From NCBI GenBank assembly GCA_021817605.1, contig JAKAUN010000003.1:1-42194 (forward strand): a stretch of 42,194 nt of DNA, written 5' to 3'. This document shows, piece by piece, positions 1 to 8,004 of this stretch (its first letter is position 1; every line of letters begins with the position of its first letter). Source of the stretch: Thermoplasmata archaeon (GTDB lineage Archaea > Thermoplasmatota > Thermoplasmata > Lutacidiplasmatales > UBA184). The notes under the pieces were generated by a model. The model made no database searches. It was not told the DNA's origin and saw only the letters and a program-made list of their open reading frames with translations. Both the position numbers and the translations under genes were made by a program.

Positions 1-1
1 C

Positions 2-733
2 GCTGACGGCGAGTCACTCCCGATCGCGGGATGGGACTTCACGGTCCTTGGGCGCCGATGGCAGAGGGGAGAGCCCCCGTGGGACCTTCGGTCCATCGTC
101 AAGGCGCATCTCGAACCCGCCTCCGCGCTCCTCGACTTGGGTACTGGCGGGGGGGAGTTTCTGACGTCGCTCTCCCCTCTCCCGTCCGTGGTCGTGGCAA
201 CCGAAGGCTATCCGCCCAACCTCGATGTCGCGAGAGTTCGGCTGAAACCGCTCGGTGTCCGAGTCCTGCCTATCGGAGAGGATCTGCGCATCGACCTTCC
301 CGAGAGATCTGTGGATCTCGTACTTGCGAGGCACGAAGCTTTCGACGCCGCTGAGGTCGCCCGGGTCCTGAGGCCTGGGGGGACCTTCGTGACGCAACAG
401 ATCGGGCCCCGGAACTACGAGAGCCTTGCCCGCTGGTTCGGAGTTCCCTCAGAGCCGGCCTACAATCACCTCGGTAGTCTGTCCGAGTTCGGTCAGGAGA
501 TCGCAGCGGCAGGCCTCGAGGTCCGAACGCTCCAGGAAGCTTCTTGGAGCGAGGCCTTCCTCGACATCGGGGCGGTTGTGTACTTTCTTCGGGCTGCCCC
601 TTGGGAGGTGCCCGGCTTCTCGATTGCCCGCTTCCGTCCGGTGCTCGAAGGTATCCACCGCCTGATCCAACAGCACGGACGCTGGAGCTTGGAGGCACAC
701 CGTTTCCTCGCGGTCGCACGACGCCCAGGGTGA
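2..733 (+). CDS. SAM-dependent methyltransferase, 5'-truncated by window edge
   Basis: The reading frame is open from the first bases of the window to the TGA at 731-733, so the true start lies outside. The visible 243 codons begin with a GWDF-type segment and a Trp/Arg-rich stretch, followed by the glycine-rich class I motif LLDLGTGGGEF (around 128-160), which binds S-adenosylmethionine. Further on come an acidic VDLVLARHEAFD segment and RVLRPGGTFVTQQIG, the usual strand-5 region of small-molecule methyltransferases. The fold is clear; the substrate is not. An ATG inside the frame would remove part of the SAM-binding loop, so internal starts are unlikely. Confidence 0.85.
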   Translation, partial: ADGESLPIAGWDFTVLGRRWQRGEPPWDLRSIVKAHLEPASALLDLGTGGGEFLTSLSPLPSVVVATEGYPPNLDVARVRLKPLGVRVLPIGEDLRIDLPERSVDLVLARHEAFDAAEVARVLRPGGTFVTQQIGPRNYESLARWFGVPSEPAYNHLGSLSEFGQEIAAAGLEVRTLQEASWSEAFLDIGAVVYFLRAAPWEVPGFSIARFRPVLEGIHRLIQQHGRWSLEAHRFLAVARRPG

Positions 734-779
734 CCGAACGCCACCCTTTGCCGGCTCAGTCATCGCTTGCGATTGCCAA

Positions 780-1002
780 TCAAGTCCAACGCGACATCAG
801 CACAAGGTCCGCCGGCTGTCCCTCGAGAATCACTTGGCCTTTCAATCGTCCTTCGTCTTCGAAACCGAGAACCCGGTAGAGCGCGATGGCTCGCTCGTTC
901 GTGTGGAATACTCCAAGAAACAACTTTCGAATCCCTACGGAGCGCGCCCGGTCGATCATCGCCTCGATGATCGCTCGGCCGAGACCTTGGCCCCTTGCGC
1001 GC
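780..1002 (-). pseudogene. C-terminal fragment of a GNAT acetyltransferase
   Basis: The minus-strand frame ending at 780 encodes the second half of a GNAT domain: the acetyl-CoA pyrophosphate loop RGQGLGRA, the helix after it, and the typical HTNERAIALYRVLGFEDEGRL segment where a Tyr usually acts as general acid. The first half of the fold (strands 1-3) is missing; upstream in the same frame is only Gly/Pro-rich sequence. The fragment is joined directly to a piece of an unrelated gene (995-1192), so this is probably a deletion or recombination relic. A short functional protein from an upstream start cannot be excluded but would lack half the domain. Confidence 0.7.
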
Positions 1003-1192
1003 GGAGCTGATCCCGGGCCCAACCCACCCGGGGGATCCGCGAGCAAGCCGCCCGTACCTCGGGATCGGTTTCTTTGCGCCCAAGCAGATCGACCAGGGCG
1101 GTGAAGCGCGCGACCGGCTGCTCCTCCTCAAGCAGCCAGCGGAGGACTTTCGCGTCTCGGGCCGAGCCCGAGGGTGTGCCGTCGTTGCCCAT
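995..1192 (-). pseudogene. N-terminal fragment of a helical-repeat (squalene-cyclase/prenyltransferase-like) protein
   Basis: From an ATG at 1192 the minus strand encodes about 65 residues including WLLEEEQPVARFTALVDLL and DPEVRAACSRIP, ending in a WARDQLRAQ segment. This pattern (an N-terminal helix, 'dllgr..dDpeV.aar..Ip') is what I associate with the start of hypothetical terpenoid-cyclase-fold proteins, which normally continue for several hundred residues. Here similarity stops at about 1000, where the GNAT fragment takes over in another frame. The assignment is from memory of the family and is tentative; the truncation is visible. Confidence 0.45.
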
Positions 1193-1727
1193 ACGAACGC
1201 GAGCAGCCGCTCCCGCGCATCAACCTTCCCCGGTCTCGAACTCCGGTGAGACCCCGAGGAACCCAACATCTCGGGCTAGGGCGGACGACCTCGTGTCACG
1301 GTCGCCCAGCCACACGCTGCGGCTGGTTCGGGAAAGGAAACCGTCCGGGCCGATCGAGCGTGCCGGTCGCCGGGCACGGTGATTCCCTTCGGAGCCAATC
1401 TCGGGGGCGCGGCGCCTCCGGGCGAGTGGCTCGGCCCAGCGCGCCGCGAGGGCCTTGGGACGGCGCTCGGGGGGGCCTTGGCCCCGTAGTTCTCCTCGCG
1501 GGAGGGCGTCCAGGATTCGTTGAACGACGCCTCTTCGACGGACGCGGTGTACCCCGGTCGAGAGGGTCGACCCATCGGTTGGCCAAGAACGCAGTCGCGG
1601 CTCAGGGGGCTACGCCCGCAGCACCACGACCCCGGCGTCCTCGAGGGGCAGCCCCCGATGAAGCGGGCGCCACCGCCGGTCGACGTGGCTTGACCGGCAC
1701 CGTACGAGGATTTCTAACGAGGGCGAC
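1193..1727. other. Non-coding or fully degraded stretch
   Basis: About 530 bases with several open frames on both strands, but all translate into Arg/Pro/Gly/Ser-rich sequence typical of chance frames in high-GC DNA. No domain motif, RNA gene or clear promoter was recognised. It may be remains of the gene whose fragment ends at 1192. Confidence 0.5.
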
Positions 1728-2066
1728 TCAGCCGATGCGCTCCTTCCGCTCGAGCTGGAGCAGCAGAAACTGCTTTCCCGGTACGGTGAGGGCGTAGCGT
1801 CGCCCCAAGTCCCGCTGACGGTCCCACGCGTACTCGGAATCGTCCCGTGTCTCGATCATGCCGTTGGCGAGCAGCGTGGCGAGCGCCTCGTCGAGCGCCC
1901 CCTCGGTCAGGGCGGGATACGGGCCCCGCTGCAGCCGAAGTAGTATCTCCGAGGGTTCGACGCCTCCGTGACCCGGTTCCTCCTCTTCGCCCCAGTTCAG
2001 CGTCTTCAGGACCTCTACGAGCTCTTGGCGGAACCCCTGGGCCCGCTCGGGGGCGGTTTCGGTCAT
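1728..2066 (-). CDS. Small winged-helix-like protein, function unknown
   Basis: A 112-residue protein from an ATG at 2066. An amphipathic N-terminal helix (FRQELVEVLKTLNW) is followed by EPSEILLRLQRG, then a helix-turn-helix-like stretch, LTEGALDEALATLLANGMIE, and a two-strand wing ending YALTVPGKQFLLLQLERKER. The 'alTv.GkqfL' ending is common in archaeal winged-helix proteins where a C-terminal helix supports dimerisation. No ligand domain is visible, so a small DNA-binding or scaffold role is an inference. It is divergent from the esterase at 2225, with a 158-base gap. Confidence 0.65.
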   Translation of the reverse strand: MTETAPERAQGFRQELVEVLKTLNWGEEEEPGHGGVEPSEILLRLQRGPYPALTEGALDEALATLLANGMIETRDDSEYAWDRQRDLGRRYALTVPGKQFLLLQLERKERIG

Positions 2067-2224
2067 CGACCCCCACTCGCCTTCACCCCTACTTGGAATT
2101 TAGCCCCCTCGGCCCAGGTTCCCCCGCTCGCCCGCGTCCGTGGCATGAGGCGTCGCGTCGGGGAGGGGCACGTCTTTCGCCGCCCACTCGCGGTAGCTAA
2201 AGGCACGTTGCGGAGTCCCCTTCC

Positions 2225-3289
2225 ATGGTCCGTCTCGAGGTGACCCGGCTACGGCACTACGGCGGTCGGGGGTCGACCCGCGGGGAGATCCGGCTGGAGA
2301 CGATCGAAAGCCACGTGCTCGAGAACAACCCCCTGGGCGACCCGTCGCGACGTCAGGTCGCCGTCTATCTACCCCCGGGGGGCCCCACGGAGGGGGGGCC
2401 GCTCCTCGTACACCTCCCCGGGTTCGCCGGCGCGGGGCCGCACGAGGCCGATCCGCCTCCCTTCCTCGGAGAGAATCTCTTCGGGCTGTTCGACCGCCTG
2501 GTGCGGACCGGGGCCTCCGCTCCCGCGGTCCTGATCTCTCCAGACTGCCTGACCGCACTCGGCGGGAGCCAGTACGTGAACTCCACGTCCACGGGCCGCT
2601 ACGCCGACTACGTCGTGGACGAGATTCTCCCCTGGGCTCAGGAGAGGTTCCACACCGGGCCGGTGGGGATCCTAGGCCAATCGAGCGGTGGGTTCGGTGC
2701 GCTTCACCTCGCCATGGAGAGGCCCGGGACCTTCGACGCGGTCGGCTCCAGTGCCGGGGACATGGCCTTCGATCTGCTCTTCCTCCCCGAGATCCCGAGG
2801 GCTGTGCGGGCCTACCGACAGTACGGGGGTCCGGAGGGGTTCCTTGACCGACTCTTCGCGGAGCCCGGGGTTCTCAAGGGACCCACCGATCCCTCCGGCT
2901 CGGCCCTTCTGCTGCTTGCGATGGGGGCCTGTTACTCCCCTCGGTCGGCGGCTCCGCCGGAGTTCGACCTCCCCTTCGACCCGGAGACCGGCGAGCTTCT
3001 TCTGGAGGTCTGGAGTAGATGGAAGGCGTTTGACCCTCTCGATCGGGTGGACGGGGCCGAACCGCGCGAGGCGTTGCGACGTCTACGTCGGCTTCACCTC
3101 ACCGCCTCCTCGCAGGACGAGTGGTTCCTCGATATCGCGCTGCGCCAGTTCGTGGGCAAGCTCGAGCAGCACCAGATCCCGGTGGTCCATGACGAGCTGG
3201 CCGGGGGGCATTTCGACAAGCGGCCCCGGTTCGAACGACTGTTCCCGAGCCTCGTCGGCGCGCTCGTTGCCGGGACGGTCGAGCGCTGA
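2225..3289 (+). CDS. Putative esterase, alpha/beta-hydrolase (esterase D-like)
   Basis: 354 residues. The core has LLVHLPGFAG (oxyanion-hole strand), VLISPDC, and the nucleophile elbow ILGQSSGGFGALHLA with the serine at about residue 153 in GxSxG. A C-terminal GGHFDKR supplies the likely catalytic His (about 329); the acid is probably in the SSQDEWF segment. This order fits the PF00756 esterase group (S-formylglutathione hydrolase/enterochelin-esterase-like). No signal peptide is seen, so it is probably cytoplasmic. The ATG at 2225 was used; the first 20-30 residues are poorly recognisable, and later starts are possible. The substrate is unknown. Confidence 0.85.
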   Translation: MVRLEVTRLRHYGGRGSTRGEIRLETIESHVLENNPLGDPSRRQVAVYLPPGGPTEGGPLLVHLPGFAGAGPHEADPPPFLGENLFGLFDRLVRTGASAPAVLISPDCLTALGGSQYVNSTSTGRYADYVVDEILPWAQERFHTGPVGILGQSSGGFGALHLAMERPGTFDAVGSSAGDMAFDLLFLPEIPRAVRAYRQYGGPEGFLDRLFAEPGVLKGPTDPSGSALLLLAMGACYSPRSAAPPEFDLPFDPETGELLLEVWSRWKAFDPLDRVDGAEPREALRRLRRLHLTASSQDEWFLDIALRQFVGKLEQHQIPVVHDELAGGHFDKRPRFERLFPSLVGALVAGTVER

Positions 3290-3488
3290 GCCGTCCTCGT
3301 CCGCCTCCCTCCCGTTTCCCCGACGCACGGGCCGGCTACCTTCTTGTGGTGACCTCAGGCGCGCGTCGCAGCGAGATTGTCCACGGAGCCCGTTCTGGCT
3401 CCAGGAAGCCTCGCGATGGGGACGAAATGGACGGGACGGCAGAGACCCGGCTTCGCAGGGCTACGATAGCGAGTAGGGGTGAGAGGCC

Positions 3489-4038
3489 GTGCCGGGTCCT
3501 GAGCAGTACCGACTCGGCGTCGGCGTCATCGTAGGTACCAGACGGCCCTGGGAGCCCTCCGAATCGGTCGCACGGCAGGTCTACGAGCACGCTCCGCCGA
3601 CGCGAGCCAACGCTCGAACCCATCGACCTCAGGGTGATCCCCCTCCCGCTCTTCGAGGAGACCTATCTGCCGTCGCAGGGCCGCTACGCTCGGGCCCACA
3701 TGATCGCCGGGCCGAAAGAATCGACGCGTGCGACGGGTTCGTCCGAGCTGCGCCCGAGTACAACCACGGCTTGCCGAGGACGCGTAAGAGCGCGATCGGC
3801 TTCCCCTTCCCAGCATGGAACGACAAGGCGGTAGGCTTCGAGTGCTACGGAACCGTCGGGGAAACTCGCGAGGTCGAGCGGCTACGGCTGATTCTCGCCG
3901 AGCTTTCGGTGCCCACGGTTGGGGCCCGGGGGATACTCCCGCTAGCAATCGACTTCGAGAACTATGCCGGGTTCCGGCCGTTCCCCGCGAGGACGGCGGC
4001 CCTCGACGCCCCGCTCGACCCGCTAGTCTCCCCGGGGG
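3489..4038 (+). pseudogene. NADPH-dependent FMN reductase-like gene broken by two frameshifts
   Basis: Three pieces in order reconstruct a flavodoxin-like reductase. From the GTG at 3489 frame A reads YRLGVGVIVGTRRP (the FMN phosphate loop) and QVYEHA. Around 3590 the homology moves to another frame, which reads DLRVIPLPLFEETYLPSQGRYARA up to about 3700. It then returns to frame A with APEYNHGLP, AWNDKAVGFECYG, EVERLRLILAEL, FENYAGFRPF and LDAPLDPLV. Intact relatives read these as one protein of about 190 residues. Even the returned part has drifted: the expected G.LKNAID after the NHG motif reads RTRKSAIG. The two shifts compensate each other. Sequencing error could make one shift but would not explain the drift. 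Confidence 0.75.
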
Positions 4039-4159
4039 GGCGCTCTCCGACGCGCACGGCCCCCGGAGCCCGAGAGAAGGCTCGTCCCGGCCCCGGGGAC
4101 CGAAGGGGCCCCTGTCGCAATCTCCGAACCGTGGCCCAGGGTGCCGGACGGGCCGGGGT

Positions 4160-4723
4160 CTACGGCTTGGCCTGTCCGTCGGCGGCATGGGCCCACGACG
4201 GCCGGGCCCGCCGACCGTGGCGCGCGGCAAGCGCCTGGTCCCGGCGGTACTTGAGGAAAATGAAGACAGGCTCCCCGAGCCGCGCGAGGACGAGGCCGTC
4301 CTCGGTGAGCGAGTAGCGGACGCGCGTCGGACGCGTCGCGAGGACCTCGCGCTGCAGGAGGCCGCGCTCCTCGAGGGTACGGAGCCTCTCGGAAAGGACC
4401 CTGGGGCTGATCACGCGAAGCGTATCGCGCAGCTCCTGGAAGCCGAGCTCATGGAGGGCGTAGAGCGCAAGCAGGATCTCGATCGACCACTTAGAGAAGA
4501 GCGACTTCGCCAGCTCGACGTTGCGGGCGGCCGAGCGGACCGGGTCGCGGATGAAGACCGAACCGGAAACCTCCGAGAACTCCCGGCTGAAACGGTCCGC
4601 CGCTTCCGCGAAGCGACGGATCCGTTCCTCCAGAATGTCATGGTTCGCGGACGAAGGGGAACTCGCCACGGACCGAACCGGCTCGGAATCGAGGGGAGAT
4701 TCCAGCCGCCCCCTTTCTGCCAT
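4160..4723 (-). CDS. HxlR-family winged-helix transcriptional regulator
   Basis: 187 residues from the ATG at 4723, which lies about 45 bases after a TATA-like box. An N-terminal helical extension is followed by the HxlR core: LFSKWSIEILLAL, then FQELRDTLRVISPRVLSERLRTLEERGLL (recognition helix and winged turn) and TRVRYSLTEDG. HxlR proteins are DNA-binding dimers that often sense redox or toxic compounds. It is divergent from the copper-type ATPase at 5100, so it may regulate it, but no operator was identified. The family call is firm; the inducer is unknown. Confidence 0.88.
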   Translation of the reverse strand: MAERGRLESPLDSEPVRSVASSPSSANHDILEERIRRFAEAADRFSREFSEVSGSVFIRDPVRSAARNVELAKSLFSKWSIEILLALYALHELGFQELRDTLRVISPRVLSERLRTLEERGLLQREVLATRPTRVRYSLTEDGLVLARLGEPVFIFLKYRRDQALAARHGRRARPSWAHAADGQAKP

Positions 4724-4765
4724 AGTACGGCTCCGCGGTCCCTTGCCGACCTGAGATGCAATGCT

Positions 4766-4776
4766 GCTATTTATTC
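4766..4776 (-). promoter_or_regulatory. TATA-like box upstream of the HxlR gene
   Basis: On the minus strand this reads GAATAAATAGC, an A/T island in otherwise GC-rich DNA about 45 bases before the ATG at 4723. The remaining intergenic DNA up to 5099 shows another A/T patch, TTTTAAGG near 4845-4852 on the plus strand, that could serve the ATPase, although it is 250 bases from its start. No other feature was seen in the 376-base divergent region. Confidence 0.5.
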
Positions 4777-5099
4777 GACCGAGCCGGCCCGGCCGCGGGA
4801 CCGGGGAGGTCCTTCCGGGCTGGAGACCACGTCGCCGGGTCCGTTTTAAGGGACGGCAGGGTCCTCGGTACGAGAGGACCGATGCCGGCGCAAGAGGGTC
4901 CGGCCGATGGGGCGAGCTGCGGGGCAGGCCAGGCGCCGGGCCGCGCTCTCGCCGCCGGCCGGGCCGCGGGGGAGCGCCCGCGCCTCCGCCACACTGACCA
5001 CCCCGGGGGCATCCGGCACCTGGCGTAGACGGCCAGGCTGGCACGGCGCACCGTAGGCACCGGCACACGGTCGAGGGCCCGCAAGAGCGGCAACGAGCT

Positions 5100-7169
5100 A
5101 TGGCGACCGATCCGATCTGCGGGATGGCCGTGGACGAGGCCACGGCCGAGCTCAAGCTTGTCCGCGACAACCGCAACTACTTCTTCTGTTCGAGCCACTG
5201 TCTCCGCGAGTTCGCCGAGCCCGAGCGGGAGCTGCGACGGCTGCGCGTCCGTCTCGCCGTCGGCTGGCCCTTGGCGGCCGCGGTCGCTGCGCTCACCTAC
5301 CTTCAGCCGTTCGCGGCCTGGCCGTGGGTGGCGTTCGGGCTCGCCTCGATCGTCCAGTTCTACCCCGGATGGGCGTTCCTGCGCGGGACGGCCGATGCCG
5401 TGCGCAACCGCAACTGGAGCATGGACGTGCTCATCGCCGTCGGGACCACGGCCGCTTACCTCTACAGCGCCGCGGCGGTCCTCCTCCCAGGACGGCTTCC
5501 GGCGGCCTACTTCTTCGACGCCTCGGCGCTCATCGTCACCCTCATCCTGACGGGCAACTATCTCGAGCACCTCACCCGGGAGCGGGCCCGAGGGGTTCTG
5601 CGCCGTCTCGGGGAGCTCCTCCCTACCACGGCCACGGTCCTTCGGGACGGGCACGAGGTCGAACTGCCTGTGACGGAGATCCGTGAGGGCGACCGCGTTC
5701 GGGTGCTCCCCGGAGGACGGTTCCCGACCGATGCCAAGGTCCTCGAGGGCCGGTCGTCGGCGGTCGAGGCCGAACTCACGGGAGAGAGCCTCCCGGTCGC
5801 CAAGGGACCGGGAGCGACGGTGGTCGCCGGCTCGGTGAACGGCGAAGGGCTCCTCCTCCTCGAGGCGACCCGCATCGGCCAGGACACGCTCCTCTCCCAG
5901 ATCGGAGCCCTCGTCGCGGAGGCCGAGACGAGCCGCGTGCCGCTCCAACAGCTCGCCGACAGGATCGCCGCCCTCTTCGTGCCGGTCGTCCTTGTCCTCG
6001 CCGTCCTGGCCTCGGTGGGGTGGGCGCTGCTCGGGGTCGGCCTCGAGCTGGGCATCCTGGTCTTCGTCTCCGTCGTCATCACGGCCTGCCCGTGCGCCTT
6101 CGGCATCGCCACCCCGGCGGCCATCGTCGTCGGCACCGGCCGCGCCGCGGAGGAGGGTATCCTGTTCAAGGGACGGGATGCCCTCGAACGGGCGAGCGAG
6201 GTGGACGTCGTCCTCACCGACAAGACCGGCACGCTCACCCAAGGGACGCCGTCGCTTACCGACCTCGTGCCGGCGGCAGGGGTCACGGAGGCCTACCTTC
6301 TCGACCTTGCGGCGAGCGTCGAGGTGGGATCGAACCACCCGCTCGCGCGCGCCGTCGTCGCCGCGTCCCGAGCCCGCGGTCGGAGCGTGCCCGAAGCCCA
6401 GGCGATCCGCCTCGAGCCGGGACGCGGGATCCGCGGTACGCTTGACGGCGCCTTGCTCGAGGTCGTTCAGCCGGACGTGCTGCGCAACGAGGGACGCGAG
6501 CTCGGGCTCTGGCAGGTGGAGGGCGATCGCCTCGGCGCGCAGGGCAAGGCCTGGTCGCTGGTCGTCCGCGACCGGACGATCGTCGGGCTGCTCGGCTTCT
6601 CGGACGAGGTGGCGGCAGGGGTCGACCGGGCCGTCCGGGCGCTGCGCGCGGACGGCATCGAGGTCGTGATGGCGACCGGCGACCACGAGCGCGCGGCCCG
6701 CCACGTCGCCGAGCAGCTCGGCATCGAGGAGGTCCATGCCGCGCTCTCCCCCGCGGCCAAGCTCGACCTTCTGCGACAGCTCCAGGCCCGGGGCAAGAAG
6801 GTCGCCTACGTCGGCGACGGGATCAACGATGCCCCCGCGCTCGCCGCTGCCGACCTCGGCGTGGCGATCGGCGCCGGGACGGATGTCGCGCGCGAGGCCG
6901 GCGGGGTCGTCCTCTTGCGCTCGCGGTTCGACGGAGTCGCTCTCGCGCTGAGGATCGGAAGGCGGACGGTGCGCAAGGTGCGCAGCAACCTCGGCTGGGC
7001 CATCGGCTACAACTCGGTTCTGTTGCCCATCGCCATGGGTGCCCTCGTCCCGGTCTTCGGGCTGGGGGTCTACGGGGTGCTGCCGATCACTGGGGCGGCG
7101 GCGATGGGGCTCTCATCGACCACGGTCGTCCTCAACTCGCTCTCCCTGCGTTGGGTCACGCTCCGCTAG
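5100..7169 (+). CDS. copA: P1B-type copper-transporting ATPase with N-terminal YHS domain
   Basis: 689 residues from the ATG at 5100. It starts with a YHS/TRASH-like metal site (DPICGM, then FFCSSHC; Cys at about 7, 30 and 34) instead of the usual HMA domain. About eight transmembrane helices follow. Key motifs are the actuator LTGESLPV, the metal-site helix TACPCAFGIATP (CPC near 329), the phosphorylation site DKTGTLTQG (Asp about 374), the nucleotide-domain SNHPLARA, and the hinge GDGINDAPAL. CPC with this last-helix pattern (MGLSSTTVVLNSL) points to Cu(I)/Ag(I) export across the membrane. The gene ends 14 bases inside the opposing methyltransferase gene. The divergent HxlR gene may be its regulator. 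Confidence 0.93.
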   Translation: MATDPICGMAVDEATAELKLVRDNRNYFFCSSHCLREFAEPERELRRLRVRLAVGWPLAAAVAALTYLQPFAAWPWVAFGLASIVQFYPGWAFLRGTADAVRNRNWSMDVLIAVGTTAAYLYSAAAVLLPGRLPAAYFFDASALIVTLILTGNYLEHLTRERARGVLRRLGELLPTTATVLRDGHEVELPVTEIREGDRVRVLPGGRFPTDAKVLEGRSSAVEAELTGESLPVAKGPGATVVAGSVNGEGLLLLEATRIGQDTLLSQIGALVAEAETSRVPLQQLADRIAALFVPVVLVLAVLASVGWALLGVGLELGILVFVSVVITACPCAFGIATPAAIVVGTGRAAEEGILFKGRDALERASEVDVVLTDKTGTLTQGTPSLTDLVPAAGVTEAYLLDLAASVEVGSNHPLARAVVAASRARGRSVPEAQAIRLEPGRGIRGTLDGALLEVVQPDVLRNEGRELGLWQVEGDRLGAQGKAWSLVVRDRTIVGLLGFSDEVAAGVDRAVRALRADGIEVVMATGDHERAARHVAEQLGIEEVHAALSPAAKLDLLRQLQARGKKVAYVGDGINDAPALAAADLGVAIGAGTDVAREAGGVVLLRSRFDGVALALRIGRRTVRKVRSNLGWAIGYNSVLLPIAMGALVPVFGLGVYGVLPITGAAAMGLSSTTVVLNSLSLRWVTLR

Positions 7170-7935
7170 CGGTCCTCCGGGGCGGAGGCGCTGGTCGACC
7201 CTCCTTCACCGCGACGTAGAGCCCTCGGCCCGTCGAAAGCCCGGGGAGGAGGTGCACCGCGCGGAGCCCGGCGGCTCGGAAAGCGCCCAGCATCGTGCGC
7301 GTCCCGAAGAGGGCGAGGTCGTGGCGCTCGTGAACGTAGCGCACCCGTCCGGGCGTGCCGACCAGGTAGTGGAGATCGAGGATCGCCCTTTGCCGCCGCC
7401 GCGAGCTGAGGCTCATCCGCAGCACCCGCGTGTCGCCGCTGCTTTGGGTCTCCGTGCTGAGATACGGGGTGCGCCAGGCCTCGGGGGTGAGGAACGGCTC
7501 CACGATCACGACCCCTCCGACGGCGAGGTGCCCGGAAAAGCCGCTGAGCGTGCGCTCGAGCTCCGCCCTCGAACGAAGGTAGCCGATCGCCGAGAACAAG
7601 CAGGTGACCACGTCGAACCGGCCCCCGACGGGGACGTCTTGCATCCTTCCCTTCACGTAGCGGGCGCTCGGAGCCCGCTGACGGGCGCGGGCGAGCATCG
7701 CAGCGCTCGAGTCCAGGCCCGTGCAGTCGAACCACCGCACGAGGTGTTCGAGATGGCGTCCCGTCCCACAGGCCACATCCAGTAGGGTGCGCGCGGAAGG
7801 ACCGGCGTGGCGTCGCACGAGTGCGCGTATCGCCCGTGCCTCCTGCGCGTAGGGCCGGTCCGCGTGAAGGATGTCGTAGGCCTCGGCCATCTCCTGGTAC
7901 GGCGCCGAGCCGGGGGAGCCGCGGCGGGAGGGCAT
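7156..7935 (-). CDS. Methyltransferase resembling dTDP-aminosugar N,N-dimethyltransferases (DesVI/TylM1-like)
   Basis: 259 residues. MAEAYDILHADRPYAQEA opens the domain, followed by SAM motif I, TLLDVACGTGRHLEHL, then LDSSAAMLARAR. The diagnostic part is FDVVTCLFSAIGYLRSRAEL, VVIVEPFLTPEAW and a C-terminal LSTGRGLYVAVKEG, an arrangement I know from DesVI/TylM1-like aminosugar N-methyltransferases and their uncharacterised relatives. No dTDP-sugar genes are nearby, so the actual acceptor is open. The ATG at 7935 is used; the ATG of MAEAYD, 16 codons later, is also possible. The 3' end overlaps the ATPase gene by 14 bases, tail to tail. Confidence 0.8.
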   Translation of the reverse strand: MPSRRGSPGSAPYQEMAEAYDILHADRPYAQEARAIRALVRRHAGPSARTLLDVACGTGRHLEHLVRWFDCTGLDSSAAMLARARQRAPSARYVKGRMQDVPVGGRFDVVTCLFSAIGYLRSRAELERTLSGFSGHLAVGGVVIVEPFLTPEAWRTPYLSTETQSSGDTRVLRMSLSSRRRQRAILDLHYLVGTPGRVRYVHERHDLALFGTRTMLGAFRAAGLRAVHLLPGLSTGRGLYVAVKEGRPAPPPRRTASGA

Positions 7936-8004
7936 GTCCGACCCAGTGCCACGGGAAGGTAACCGTTCCGAGGGGAGCCGCTCGAGGCGCGAGAGGCGCT
8001 CCAG

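Noticed and set aside
4842-4852. TTTTAAGG patch as the ATPase promoter
   Set aside because: It is about 250 bases from the start codon, much farther than the 25-35 bases seen for other genes, so it is mentioned but not listed as a promoter.
4767-6737. A 656-codon open frame antisense to the copper ATPase
   Set aside because: It is the complement of a strongly conserved gene; the translation is Asp/Glu/Arg-biased with no domain motif. Long antisense frames are normal in DNA of this GC content.
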